A stretch of 8,059 bases of DNA from Clostridia bacterium (GCA_900769075.1 CAAGFE010000022.1:1-8059), one strand, 5' to 3'. Positions 1-6,655 are shown, numbered from the stretch's first letter. The notes: generated by a model not told the origin, from the letters alone. Program-made: numbers and translations.

Positions 1-56
1 AACTCACCTTTCTTTTTGCAATAGGCCTGAACATCCTTATTGTACCAGAAAGGTGA
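1..56 (+). CDS. Possible 3' end of an unidentified upstream ORF (partial)
   Basis: In the frame beginning at base 3, an open frame enters from the left edge and stops at TGA 54-56. The visible tail reads AIGLNILIVPER before the stop. A frame on the minus strand at the other end of the window contains AIGLNIV, encoded by nearly the same DNA, and the two base differences within the shared six codons (CTG/TTG and ATC/ATT) are both synonymous. That hints at a conserved protein C-terminus rather than chance. Two terminator-like hairpins follow, as expected after a gene end. Too little is visible to name a family. The same bases also form a long hairpin, so a non-coding structured end is an equally good reading. 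Confidence 0.25.
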   Translation, partial: LTFLFAIGLNILIVPER

Positions 57-58
57 GT
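2..58 (+). repeat. Long imperfect hairpin at the left edge
   Basis: ACTCACCTTTCT at 2-13 is the exact reverse complement of AGAAAGGTGAGT at 47-58, a perfect 12-bp outer stem. Inside it, TGCAATA (17-23) can pair with TATTGTA (38-44) using one G-U pair. The apex (about 26-34) contains CTGAACAT. A 12-bp perfect inverted pair within 60 bases is unlikely by chance, so this is probably a folded RNA or single-strand DNA structure, such as a transposon end, rather than plain coding sequence. Identity is not established. Confidence 0.5.
18..34 (+). repeat. 17-base block, left copy of an inverted pair
   Basis: GCAATAGGCCTGAACAT here matches, in inverted orientation, bases 8029-8045 at the other end of the window with one mismatch. 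Both copies point into the window and both are followed further inward by a CCACCCG stem-loop (80-98 here; 7950-7968 at the right edge). The pair could be ends of two related mobile elements or the arms of a single larger element. No target-site duplication can be judged because the window stops here. Confidence 0.5.
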
Positions 59-79
59 CTTTGTATAACGACTTGCCTT

Positions 80-102
80 CCACCCGCATAGCGGGTGGTT
101 TT
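80..102 (+). terminator. CCACCCGC stem-loop followed by TTTT
   Basis: CCACCCGC (80-87) pairs perfectly with GCGGGTGG (91-98) around an ATA loop and is followed by four T residues (99-102). It can act as a modest intrinsic terminator on the + strand. The same stem core appears at the right edge (7950-7968), so it may instead be a structural part of a repeated element. Confidence 0.5.
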
Positions 103-143
103 CTGTTTCGCTTCGCTCAACGGTCTAAAGACACTAATGAATT

Positions 144-180
144 CGGATTTCCTCCCGCAGCGGGGGAAATCCGCTTTTTT
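144..180 (+). terminator. Strong rho-independent terminator for the upstream gene
   Basis: CGGATTTCC plus CCCGC (144-158, with one bulged T at 153) pairs with GCGGGGGAAATCCG (160-173). The tip is very tight, so the last pairs probably open into a small CGCAGCG loop. Six T residues follow at 175-180. The hairpin separates the left-edge material from the promoter of the MATE gene. Confidence 0.8.
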
Positions 181-192
181 GCGTCTAGTGGG

Positions 193-210
193 ATTGCGCC
201 CAATTGCGCC
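193..210 (+). promoter_or_regulatory. Two ATTGCGCC direct repeats with 10-base period
   Basis: ATTGCGCC occurs at 193-200 and again at 203-210, exactly one helical turn apart, ending 18 bases upstream of the proposed -35 box of the MATE promoter. The geometry suits a regulator bound on one face of the DNA. No known operator consensus is recognised, and a chance repeat in GC-rich DNA is possible. Confidence 0.25.
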
Positions 211-228
211 AAAGGCAGCCCCGGCCCC

Positions 229-257
229 TTGCATTCTGCCGGGAAAGCTGGTAGAAT
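229..257 (+). promoter_or_regulatory. Sigma-A-type promoter of the MATE gene
   Basis: TTGCAT (229-234) and TAGAAT (252-257) are separated by 17 bases, the optimal spacing. The -10 box matches five of six consensus positions; the -35 matches three of six, including the important TTG. Transcription would begin near 264, giving a leader of about 27 bases with AAGGAG at 277-282. The promoter lies just after the upstream terminator, where one is expected. Confidence 0.6.
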
Positions 258-290
258 AGGAGCGATATATTTGATGAAGGAGCATCAAGA

Positions 291-1697
291 ATGTCTCTTG
301 CACAGAAGTTCCGCGCCCTCTTTGGCGCGCAGGACATGACCGTGGGCTCCCCCATGTCATGCCTGCTGAAGTTTTCCATCCCCCTGCTGATCGGCAACCT
401 CGCCCAGCAGATGTACAACACGGTGGACGCCATCGTCATCGGCAATTCCGCCTGGGGTGACCAGGGGCTGGCCGCCGTCGGCCTGGCGGGGCCCATCGTC
501 AATCTGCTGCTGGTGCTGTTCATGGGCATTTCCACCGGCGCGTCCATCCTGTCCGCCCAGTATTTCGGCGCGAAGGATCGGCCCACGCTGAACAGGACCA
601 TCGGCGCGTCCCTGTTCCTGATCGCGGTGTCCGGTCTGCTGATGATGGCTGCGGGCTATTTCCTTTCTCCGGCGCTGATCAACCTGACCACGCCGCCCTC
701 CCCCGAGGTTGGCGAAGGCGCCATCGCCTATCTGCAAATCTTCTTCCTGGGCATTCTCGGCTGCGGCATGTACAACATCCTTTCCGGCATTCTCCGCGGC
801 CTTGGCGACAGCATGATGCCCCTGCTGTTCCTCATCGTGGCCTGCGTGCTGAACATCATTCTGGACGTCGTCTTTGTCAGCAGCATGGGGGTTGCGGGTG
901 TCGCGCTGGCGACCATCATCGCCCAGGGTGTATCTGCGCTGCTGTGCCTGTGGCGGCTGTGCCGCATCCGCCATATCTGCGATGTGGAGCTGCGCCATGT
1001 CATCCATCCTGATAAGCCGCTGATGCTCAAGATCGGCGCGCTGGGTCTGCCCGCCGGCATCACCCAGGCGATCTTCTCCATGTCCGCCATCATCGTGCAG
1101 AGCCTGACCAACTCCCTGGGCGATGCGATGGTGGCAGCCAGCACCGCCGTCATGCGCGTGGACGGCTTCGCCATGATGCCCAACTTCACCTTCGGCACCG
1201 CCGCAACCACCTACATCGGACAGAACATCGGCGCGGGCCGGGGTGATCGACTCAAGCCCGGCGTGAAGGCCATGCTGAAGCTGGGGTTGATTTCCTCCAC
1301 GCTGCTGGTGGTCTGCATCCTGCTCTTCGGGCATCAGCTGATCGGCATGTTCACCGAAACCGAGCTGACCATGCGGCTGGGGGTGCAGGGCTTGAACACG
1401 CTGGCTGTGGGCTATATCTGCTTCAGCGTCAGCCAGGTGCTCCAGGGCACCATGCGCGGCGCCGGTGAAACCCAGGTGCCCATGTACATCTCCATCATCA
1501 CCACGGTGGCGCTGCGTCTGCCCCTGGCTTACCTGATCGCTTATCTGACCCGCACGCCCGAATGGCCCCATGGTCAGCCGTCCGCGCTGTTTGTATCCCT
1601 GCTGTCGTCCTGGGTGGTGGCGATGCTTCTGTCCGTCCTCACCTACCGAATGAAGTGGTGGCGCAGGAAGCTCGGTGACCTTGGCGATGATCTGTAA
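291..1697 (+). CDS. MATE family efflux transporter
   Basis: A 468-residue polytopic membrane protein, the usual length for the multidrug and toxic compound extrusion family, which exports cationic drugs or metabolites in exchange for Na+ or H+. The N-terminal stretch MTVGSPMSCLLKFSIPLLIG followed by NLAQQMYNTVDAIVIG is the characteristic first-helix region of Gram-positive MATE proteins, and AAVGLAGPIVNLL, then STGASILSAQYFGA, follow as in the family. Twelve hydrophobic segments in two similar halves can be followed, the second half beginning near KIGALGLPAGITQA (about residue 245). The ATG at 291 has AAGGAG at 277-282, 8 bases upstream; this start adds 16 residues before the family-typical MTVGSP methionine and is supported by the ribosome site. 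It has its own promoter at 229-257 and ends 83 bases before the carboxypeptidase gene, with which it may be co-transcribed since no terminator separates them. The substrate cannot be predicted. Confidence 0.93.
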   Translation: MSLAQKFRALFGAQDMTVGSPMSCLLKFSIPLLIGNLAQQMYNTVDAIVIGNSAWGDQGLAAVGLAGPIVNLLLVLFMGISTGASILSAQYFGAKDRPTLNRTIGASLFLIAVSGLLMMAAGYFLSPALINLTTPPSPEVGEGAIAYLQIFFLGILGCGMYNILSGILRGLGDSMMPLLFLIVACVLNIILDVVFVSSMGVAGVALATIIAQGVSALLCLWRLCRIRHICDVELRHVIHPDKPLMLKIGALGLPAGITQAIFSMSAIIVQSLTNSLGDAMVAASTAVMRVDGFAMMPNFTFGTAATTYIGQNIGAGRGDRLKPGVKAMLKLGLISSTLLVVCILLFGHQLIGMFTETELTMRLGVQGLNTLAVGYICFSVSQVLQGTMRGAGETQVPMYISIITTVALRLPLAYLIAYLTRTPEWPHGQPSALFVSLLSSWVVAMLLSVLTYRMKWWRRKLGDLGDDL

Positions 1698-1706
1698 CCC
1701 ATCTCC

Positions 1707-1741
1707 GCACAGGAAAGCGGCCTGATGCCGCCGCGCTGTGC
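1707..1741 (+). other. Nested stem-loop between the MATE and carboxypeptidase genes
   Basis: GCACAG (1707-1712) pairs with CTGTGC (1736-1741), enclosing a second perfect stem GCGGC (1717-1721) with GCCGC (1727-1731) around a CTGAT loop. There is no T tract, so this is not an intrinsic terminator. It could stabilise or process the shared transcript between the two genes, or be incidental in GC-rich DNA. Confidence 0.35.
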
Positions 1742-1780
1742 AGCGATTTCCTCACCGATCTGGAAAAGGAGGACTCCCCC

Positions 1781-3280
1781 ATGACCCTTGAACAGGCCCT
1801 CAACAAGATGAACGAGCTGCAAGCCGCCCAGCATGCCTACAACCACGCGATGGGTGTGCTGTCCCTGGATGGCGATACGGCCGCCCCCGCAGCCTCCGCC
1901 CGCGGCCGCGCGGAAACCATGGGCTACCTCTCCGGGGTGACCTATCAGCTGCTGGACAACGACGAGGTGAAGGAAGTCCTGGAAACCATCCTGGACAACC
2001 GGGATCATGTCACGCCCCTCCAGTTCCGCCAGGCGGAGCTGATGAAGGAGGAGTACGATGACAGCGTGCGCATCCCGATGGAGGAGTATGTCGAATTCTC
2101 CTCGCTGGTCACCAAGGCCACCGCTGTGTGGCGCGAGGCCAAGGAAAAGGATGATTACGCCGCGTTTGCGCCTTACCTGGAAAAGATCATCGCCTTCAAC
2201 CGGAAGTTTGCCGCCTACAAGGATGAAAAAAAGCCTGCCTACGACGTGCTGCTGGACGGCTTCGAGAAGGGCGCTTCCATGGCAACGCTGGATCCCTTCT
2301 TTGCCCTGCTGCGGGAGAGGCTCTCGCCCGTCATCAAGGCCGTGGCGGAAAAGCCCGAACCGGATACCGCCTTCCTCCACCAGATCTTTCCCATCCAGGA
2401 TCAGCGTGTTTTCTCCGACAGGCTGATGAAGATGATGGGGATTCCCTGCGACCGCTGCGGCATTGCCGAAACCGAGCATCCCTTCACGACCAATTTCAAC
2501 AAGTGGGATGTGCGCATCACCACCAACTACTGCGAGACCGATGTGGCGGACAGCATGTACTCCGTCATCCATGAAGGAGGACATGCGCTGTATGAGCTGG
2601 GCACGGCGAACGAGCTTCAGTTCACGAACCTGGCAGGCGGCGCTTCCATGGGTCTGCATGAGAGCCAGAGCCGTTTCTACGAGAACATCATCGGCCGGAG
2701 TCTCCCCTTCTGCCGCGCGCTGCTGCCGGTGATGCAGGAGGTTTTCCCGGCGCAGATGAAGGGCGTGTCCGCCGAACAGCTTTACGCCGCGGTCAACAGG
2801 TCCAAGCCGAGCCTCATTCGCACGATGAGCGACGAGCTGACCTATTCCATGCATATTGCCATCCGCTACGAGATGGAAAAGCGGATGATCAGCGGCGAGG
2901 TGAAGGTCGATGAGCTCCCCGCGATGTGGAACCAGATGTACAAGGATTCCCTGGGCGTGACCGTTCCCAACGACCGCGAAGGTATCCTGCAGGATGTCCA
3001 CTGGGCCGGCGGTTCCCTGGGCTACTTCCCGTCCTACGCCCTGGGCAGCGCCTACGGTGTGCAGATGCTCGCCGCGATGGAAAAGGAGTTCAACCCCTGG
3101 CCGGATGTGGAAAAGGGCGATTTCTCCCGTGTGACCGCCTGGCTGGGCGAAAAGATTCACCGCTACGGCAAGCTGATGACCCCGCCCGAGCTGCTGCGCA
3201 ACGCCATTGGGACGGACTTCGATCCCGCCTGCTATGTGGACTATCTGACGAGGAAATTCACCGCACTCTATTCCCTGTAA
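1781..3280 (+). CDS. M32 family metallocarboxypeptidase
   Basis: A 499-residue cytosolic zinc carboxypeptidase of peptidase family M32 (thermostable carboxypeptidase 1 type), which removes single residues from peptide C-termini and probably serves peptide turnover. The full set of M32 hallmarks is visible in order: HPF at 233-235; DVRITT from 243; the zinc-binding HEGGH at 264-268 (catalytic Glu265); HESQSRFYEN from 293, with Glu294 as the expected third zinc ligand; IRYEMEK from 361; and GILQDVHW at 401-408 followed by GYFPSYALGSAYG. The length is normal for the family (about 500) and no signal peptide or membrane segment is present. The ATG at 1781 has a near-perfect AAGGAGG at 1766-1772, 8 bases upstream. 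A strong terminator follows 5 bases after the stop codon. Nothing appears truncated or missing. Confidence 0.96.
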   Translation: MTLEQALNKMNELQAAQHAYNHAMGVLSLDGDTAAPAASARGRAETMGYLSGVTYQLLDNDEVKEVLETILDNRDHVTPLQFRQAELMKEEYDDSVRIPMEEYVEFSSLVTKATAVWREAKEKDDYAAFAPYLEKIIAFNRKFAAYKDEKKPAYDVLLDGFEKGASMATLDPFFALLRERLSPVIKAVAEKPEPDTAFLHQIFPIQDQRVFSDRLMKMMGIPCDRCGIAETEHPFTTNFNKWDVRITTNYCETDVADSMYSVIHEGGHALYELGTANELQFTNLAGGASMGLHESQSRFYENIIGRSLPFCRALLPVMQEVFPAQMKGVSAEQLYAAVNRSKPSLIRTMSDELTYSMHIAIRYEMEKRMISGEVKVDELPAMWNQMYKDSLGVTVPNDREGILQDVHWAGGSLGYFPSYALGSAYGVQMLAAMEKEFNPWPDVEKGDFSRVTAWLGEKIHRYGKLMTPPELLRNAIGTDFDPACYVDYLTRKFTALYSL

Positions 3281-3285
3281 GCTCC

Positions 3286-3314
3286 ACGCCGGAATGCATG
3301 TTCCGGCGTTTTTT
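3286..3314 (+). terminator. Strong rho-independent terminator after the carboxypeptidase gene
   Basis: CGCCGGAA (3287-3294) pairs perfectly with TTCCGGCG (3301-3308) around a TGCATG loop, followed by six T residues (3309-3314). A3286 can extend the stem against the first T. It closes the first transcription unit and isolates the downstream five-gene operon. Confidence 0.9.
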
Positions 3315-3340
3315 GTTTCCTGACGCAGGATTTGCTTTCA

Positions 3341-3359
3341 CATCAGCTTTCCATCAGCT
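3341..3359 (+). promoter_or_regulatory. Two CATCAGCT direct repeats, 11-base period, upstream of the VTC operon
   Basis: CATCAGCT occurs at 3341-3348 and 3352-3359, 11 bases apart start to start; a weaker third copy, CTTCACAC (4 of 8), sits in phase at 3363-3370. Direct repeats with 11-base phasing just upstream of a -10 box lacking a good -35 are the arrangement used by OmpR/PhoB-type response regulators. The sequence is not a clear match to a Pho box, so only the geometry is claimed. Confidence 0.35.
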
Positions 3360-3378
3360 GTTCTTCACACAGGGGCAG

Positions 3379-3384
3379 TACAAT
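3379..3384 (+). promoter_or_regulatory. Candidate -10 box of the VTC operon
   Basis: TACAAT matches five of six positions of the sigma-A -10 consensus and lies 32 bases upstream of the chosen start codon. No recognisable -35 hexamer sits 16-18 bases upstream (those bases are around CAGCTGTT, 3355-3362), which would fit an activator-dependent promoter together with the phased repeats. The ATG at 3383 overlaps this box, so if the promoter is real that ATG cannot be the start. Confidence 0.4.
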
Positions 3385-3415
3385 GCCCAATGTCAAGAAC
3401 GGGAAGGAGCGCCTT

Positions 3416-4165
3416 ATGAAGGATATCATGATTTTCCGGCGGGTGGAGAAAAAATACCGGCTCTCACCCGGGCAGAGGGAGCACCTGCTGGGCCTCATCG
3501 GGCCCCACCTCACGCCGGATGCCCACGGGCAAAACACCATCTGCAGCCTTTATCTGGATACGCCCGATCACCTCATCATCCGCAATTCCATCGACGCAAA
3601 GGTCTACAAGGAGAAGCTGCGGCTCCGCTCCTACGGCACCCCGGACAGGGAGGATCCAGTGTTTCTGGAAATCAAGAAGAAGTACAAGGGCGTGGTGTAC
3701 AAGCGGCGGGAAACCATAACGCTGCGTGAGGCAATGGCCTACATTCACCAGGGGATCATGCCCTGTGACTCACAGATCATGCGGGAAATCGACTACGCAA
3801 TGCGCTTCTACCGTCATCCCCAGCCCGCAATGATGATCGCTTATGAGCGGGAAGCCTATTTCGACCGGGAGAACCCCAATCTGCGCATCACCTTCGACGC
3901 CACTGTGCGGGCCCGGGCGACCGATCTGAGGCTGGAATGCGGCCCCCGGGGCACCCTGCTGCTGCCGGAGGATACACTCCTCATGGAGGTCAAGACCGAC
4001 GGCGCGATGCCCGTCTGGCTTGCCCATGCGCTGAGCGAATGCGCCATCCTGCCCGCCCATTTTTCCAAATACGCCACGGCCTACCTGCGCAGCGAAGGCT
4101 TGGTGACCAGCCCCGCCTTCTGCCGTCCCCTCGACCTGAAAGGAGCATACGCCATCCATGCTTGA
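3416..4165 (+). CDS. VTC-domain polyphosphate polymerase-like protein
   Basis: A 249-residue cytosolic protein of the VTC family, within the triphosphate tunnel metalloenzymes. The yeast relative Vtc4 makes polyphosphate from ATP at the vacuole membrane. The tunnel pattern of alternating charged residues is visible: VEKKYR at 10-15; KLRLR at 67-71; LEIKKK at 84-89 (Glu85, Lys87); YEREAY at 143-148; RITFD at 157-161; LMEVK at 189-193 (Glu191, Lys193); and FSKY at 216-219 (Lys218). These basic and acidic positions correspond in kind to phosphate- and metal-binding residues of VTC catalytic domains, so activity is plausible. There is no SPX domain and no membrane segment. The ATG at 3416 has AAGGAG at 3404-3409, 6 bases upstream; starts at 3383 (ATG, after AGGGG) or 3332 (TTG) would add a non-conserved leader and run through the likely promoter. 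It overlaps the next gene by 8 bases, indicating translational coupling. The true product (polyphosphate or another polymer) is not proven. Confidence 0.88.
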   Translation: MKDIMIFRRVEKKYRLSPGQREHLLGLIGPHLTPDAHGQNTICSLYLDTPDHLIIRNSIDAKVYKEKLRLRSYGTPDREDPVFLEIKKKYKGVVYKRRETITLREAMAYIHQGIMPCDSQIMREIDYAMRFYRHPQPAMMIAYEREAYFDRENPNLRITFDATVRARATDLRLECGPRGTLLLPEDTLLMEVKTDGAMPVWLAHALSECAILPAHFSKYATAYLRSEGLVTSPAFCRPLDLKGAYAIHA

Positions 4166-4829
4166 TCTGTTTGATTCCATCCTCACCAGGGGCGAGCTCT
4201 CCCTGGACACCTATCTGATCTGCCTGCTGGCGGCGGGCATCTGCGGCATGCTGACCGCCTTCGCCGCGTCCTTCCGCAGCCATGCCAGCAAGAGCTTCCT
4301 CTCCAGCCTGATCCTGCTGCCCATGATCGTCTGCACGGTGATTGCGATGGTCAACGGCAGCATCGGCACCGGCGTGGCTGTGATGGGCGCTTTCTCGCTG
4401 ATCCGCTTCCGCTCCGTGCCCGGCAAGGCCAGGGACATTGTGGTGATCTTCCTGGCGATGACCGCCGGTCTGGCCTGCGCGGGCGGCTATGTGGGCATCG
4501 CGCTGGTGTTCACGCTGATTGTCTGCCTGGGGCTGATCGTGCTGGCCTGCATCCCCATGGGCAACGAGTGCAGCATGGATCTACACATCACCATTCCCGA
4601 AAGCCTGCGCTATGCCGAGGAATTCAACGACCTGTTCAGCAAGTACCTCAAGGCCCATCGGCTGATTCAGGCCAAGACCACCAACATGGGCAGCCTGTAC
4701 AAGCTGCACTACCGCGTGCAGATGCAGGACCCCCGCCAGGGGCAGGCAATGATTGACGAACTCCGCTGCCGCAACGGCAATCTTGAGATCTCCCTGTGCG
4801 AGGTGCTCGACTGCAGCGAGGAGCTGTAA
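4158..4829 (+). CDS. DUF4956 family membrane protein
   Basis: A 223-residue membrane protein of the DUF4956 family, whose function is not established. Four hydrophobic segments are seen at about 19-39, 49-69, 93-111 and 112-133, followed by a soluble, probably cytosolic tail of about 85 residues. Between helices 2 and 3 lies the family signature GAFSLIRFRS at 77-86, then PGKARDI. The tail ends in a DELRCRNGNLEISL pattern suggestive of a small alpha/beta domain. ATG 4158 lies inside the last codons of the VTC gene (8-base overlap); AAAGGAG at 4139-4145 is 12 bases away, rather long, so coupling to the upstream gene probably aids initiation. From general knowledge, DUF4956 genes commonly accompany VTC-domain genes in Clostridia. 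The pairing suggests a membrane partner, perhaps a channel or anchor, for the polymerase-like protein; that role is inferred. Confidence 0.85.
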   Translation: MLDLFDSILTRGELSLDTYLICLLAAGICGMLTAFAASFRSHASKSFLSSLILLPMIVCTVIAMVNGSIGTGVAVMGAFSLIRFRSVPGKARDIVVIFLAMTAGLACAGGYVGIALVFTLIVCLGLIVLACIPMGNECSMDLHITIPESLRYAEEFNDLFSKYLKAHRLIQAKTTNMGSLYKLHYRVQMQDPRQGQAMIDELRCRNGNLEISLCEVLDCSEEL

Positions 4830-4845
4830 GGAAGGAGCGATATCT

Positions 4846-6645
4846 GTGAAGAGGCTTGTTTCTTTTCTGCTGATGATGACGGTGCTGCTGTCGTGCGCTG
4901 CGCTGGCGGACGGCGCGGAGTACGATATCACCTTCTCCGACCGGGAGCTTGCTGGCACCTGGGACAATCAATCTGCCGTGCTGATCACAGGCACAGGCAC
5001 CTCCTGCGACATTTCCGGCAAGGGCGCGGCGTTTGCCGATTCTGCCCTGACCATCACCGGCGAGGGTGTGTATGTGCTCTCCGGGACGTTCAAGGATGTG
5101 TTGGTAACCATCTCCGCCGGGCAGAAGGACAAGGTGCAGCTGGTGCTGAACAGTGCTTCCCTCTCCTCCTCCACCGGCCCGGTGATCTACGCCAAGGAGG
5201 CGGACAAGGTCTTTATCACTGCCGCCGAGGGCACAGAAAACGCCATCTCCGACGGTCCGGGCTACACCGCAGCCGATGGCGACACAACGCTGGATGCAGC
5301 CATCTTCTCCCGCACCGACCTGTGCATCAACGGCAAGGGCAGCCTCACGGTGAACGGCAACACCCGCCATGGCATTGTCTCCAAGGATGATCTGATCCTC
5401 ACCGGGCTGACGCTGACCGTCACGGCGGCTTCCACCGCCCTGGACGGCAAGGACTGCGTGATGATGAGCGGCGTATCCGCTGCCGTCACAGCGGGCACCA
5501 ACGGCATCCGCTCCGACAATGCGGAGGATGAGGGCCGCGGCTTTGTCTACATTCAGGACAGCACCCTGAGCATCACTGCGGGGACGGACGGCATTCAGGC
5601 CGAAAGGCTGCTGCGGGCCGACAACGCCATCCTCACCATCGTCACCGGCGAGGGCAGTGCCGCCACCTCTGCCAAGCAGAGTTCCAGCATGGGCCGGGGC
5701 GGCATGTTCGGCAGATTCCCCGTGGCATCCACCGGTTCCGAGGGCTCCTGGAAGGGCCTCAAGGCAGGTGAAGCCATTCTCCTGAACGGCGGCGCATATA
5801 CGATTGATTCCCAGGATGACTGCATCCATTCCAACGGCGATCTCACCATCACCGACGGGCTGTTCACCCTGTCCAGCGGGGATGACGGCATCCATGCGGA
5901 TGACGAGGTGCTCATTTCCGGCGGCAGCATCCTGATCAGCAAGAGCTACGAGGGCATTGAGGCCAGCAAGATCACCATTTCCGGCGGCACGATTGACATC
6001 ACCTCCTCCGATGACGGACTGAACGGCGCAGGCGGCAATGACGGTTCCGCTGCGGCGGATCGCTGGGGGCGCGGCTCATTCTCCAGATCCGTCGGGGAAA
6101 TCATCATCTCCGGAGGCTTCATCCACATCAGCGCCGGCGGCGACGGCATTGACTCCAACAACAGTGTGCTGGTATCCGGCGGTGTCACCCTGGTCTCCTG
6201 CTCCAACAGCAGCGGCAATGCTGCCTTCGACCATGACGGCCAGGCCACGGTGACCGGCGGCATCCTCATCGCCACCGGTGGCAGCGGGATGGCCCAATCC
6301 TTCGATGCAGCGGAAAACCAGGGCTGCATGCTTTTCACCCTGAACGGAGGACCGGGCGGTATGAATCTCGCCATTGTGGGGGCGGACAATCGGGTGATTG
6401 CCTCCTTTACGCCGGAGGCGAGCTATTCCTCCGTGGTCGTGACGGCCCCCGGCCTGACGGTGGGCAACAGCTACGCCGTGGTGATCGGCGCAGACATTGA
6501 CGGAGCGGATGCCTGGGGCTTTGCATTGGACGCCTCCTACACCGGCGGCACGAACATCGGCTCGATTGAGATGACCACGCTCCTCCAGGGCGGAAGCGGC
6601 CACGGCATGGGCGGCTTCGGCGGCGGCGGCACCCGCAGGCACTAA
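4846..6645 (+). CDS. Secreted Cthe_2159-type beta-helix carbohydrate-binding protein
   Basis: A 599-residue exported protein of the Cthe_2159 carbohydrate-binding family (formerly DUF4353), related in fold to polysaccharide lyases but regarded as a binder of cellulose or acidic sugars. The GTG at 4846 has AAGGAG at 4832-4837 (8-base gap) and starts a signal peptide: a KR pair, a hydrophobic core, and a likely cut after ALA at about residue 22. Upstream in-frame starts would put non-signal residues in front and lie inside the preceding gene. A right-handed beta-helix is evident: the turn motif (D/N)G(I/L) recurs with its glycine at 176, 201, 220, 249, 304, 348, 370, 391 and 434, with a DCI variant at 326. 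Between 304 and 391 the spacing is 22, 22, 22 and 21 residues, one helix rung each, with ISGG strands between. A Ser/Gly/Met-rich loop (about 262-300) interrupts it. The tail is Gly-rich (HGMGGFGGGG) and has no LPXTG sorting motif, so the protein is probably released or held by polymer binding. No catalytic residues are recognised. Confidence 0.88.
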   Translation: MKRLVSFLLMMTVLLSCAALADGAEYDITFSDRELAGTWDNQSAVLITGTGTSCDISGKGAAFADSALTITGEGVYVLSGTFKDVLVTISAGQKDKVQLVLNSASLSSSTGPVIYAKEADKVFITAAEGTENAISDGPGYTAADGDTTLDAAIFSRTDLCINGKGSLTVNGNTRHGIVSKDDLILTGLTLTVTAASTALDGKDCVMMSGVSAAVTAGTNGIRSDNAEDEGRGFVYIQDSTLSITAGTDGIQAERLLRADNAILTIVTGEGSAATSAKQSSSMGRGGMFGRFPVASTGSEGSWKGLKAGEAILLNGGAYTIDSQDDCIHSNGDLTITDGLFTLSSGDDGIHADDEVLISGGSILISKSYEGIEASKITISGGTIDITSSDDGLNGAGGNDGSAAADRWGRGSFSRSVGEIIISGGFIHISAGGDGIDSNNSVLVSGGVTLVSCSNSSGNAAFDHDGQATVTGGILIATGGSGMAQSFDAAENQGCMLFTLNGGPGGMNLAIVGADNRVIASFTPEASYSSVVVTAPGLTVGNSYAVVIGADIDGADAWGFALDASYTGGTNIGSIEMTTLLQGGSGHGMGGFGGGGTRRH

Positions 6646-6655
6646 TTGACCATTT

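Noticed and set aside
357..1571. A long open frame on the minus strand opposite the MATE gene (404 codons)
   Set aside because: Its translation is rich in His, Gln, Gly and Asp with no membrane or domain pattern, the usual mirror of a GC-rich gene. The + strand frame has clear MATE features and a ribosome site.
1643..3160. A long open frame on the minus strand opposite the carboxypeptidase gene (505 codons)
   Set aside because: It is an antisense shadow; the opposite strand has every M32 motif, a near-perfect ribosome site and a terminator.
3332..3415. An upstream TTG or ATG (3383) start for the VTC gene
   Set aside because: The added residues are not VTC-like and cover the probable promoter; ATG 3416 has AAGGAG at ideal spacing. 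ATG 3383 stays a minor possibility because AGGGG precedes it.
4753..4845. An upstream ATG extension of the beta-helix protein
   Set aside because: It overlaps the end of the DUF4956 gene and would bury the signal peptide behind 31 residues; GTG 4846 has a good ribosome site.
4882..4914. A lipoprotein signal (LLSC) in the beta-helix protein
   Set aside because: Position -2 is Leu, a poor lipobox residue, and the ALA cut site a few residues later is a good signal peptidase I site. Secretion is kept, lipid anchoring is not claimed.
4648..5895. A long minus-strand frame opposite DUF4956 and the beta-helix gene (415 codons)
   Set aside because: It spans two genes on the other strand, lacks recognisable motifs and reflects codon bias.
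5800..6200. Tandem DNA repeats or a CRISPR-like array in the beta-helix gene
   Set aside because: The repetition is at the protein level (22-residue rungs) with poorly conserved DNA; there are no identical repeats with unique spacers.
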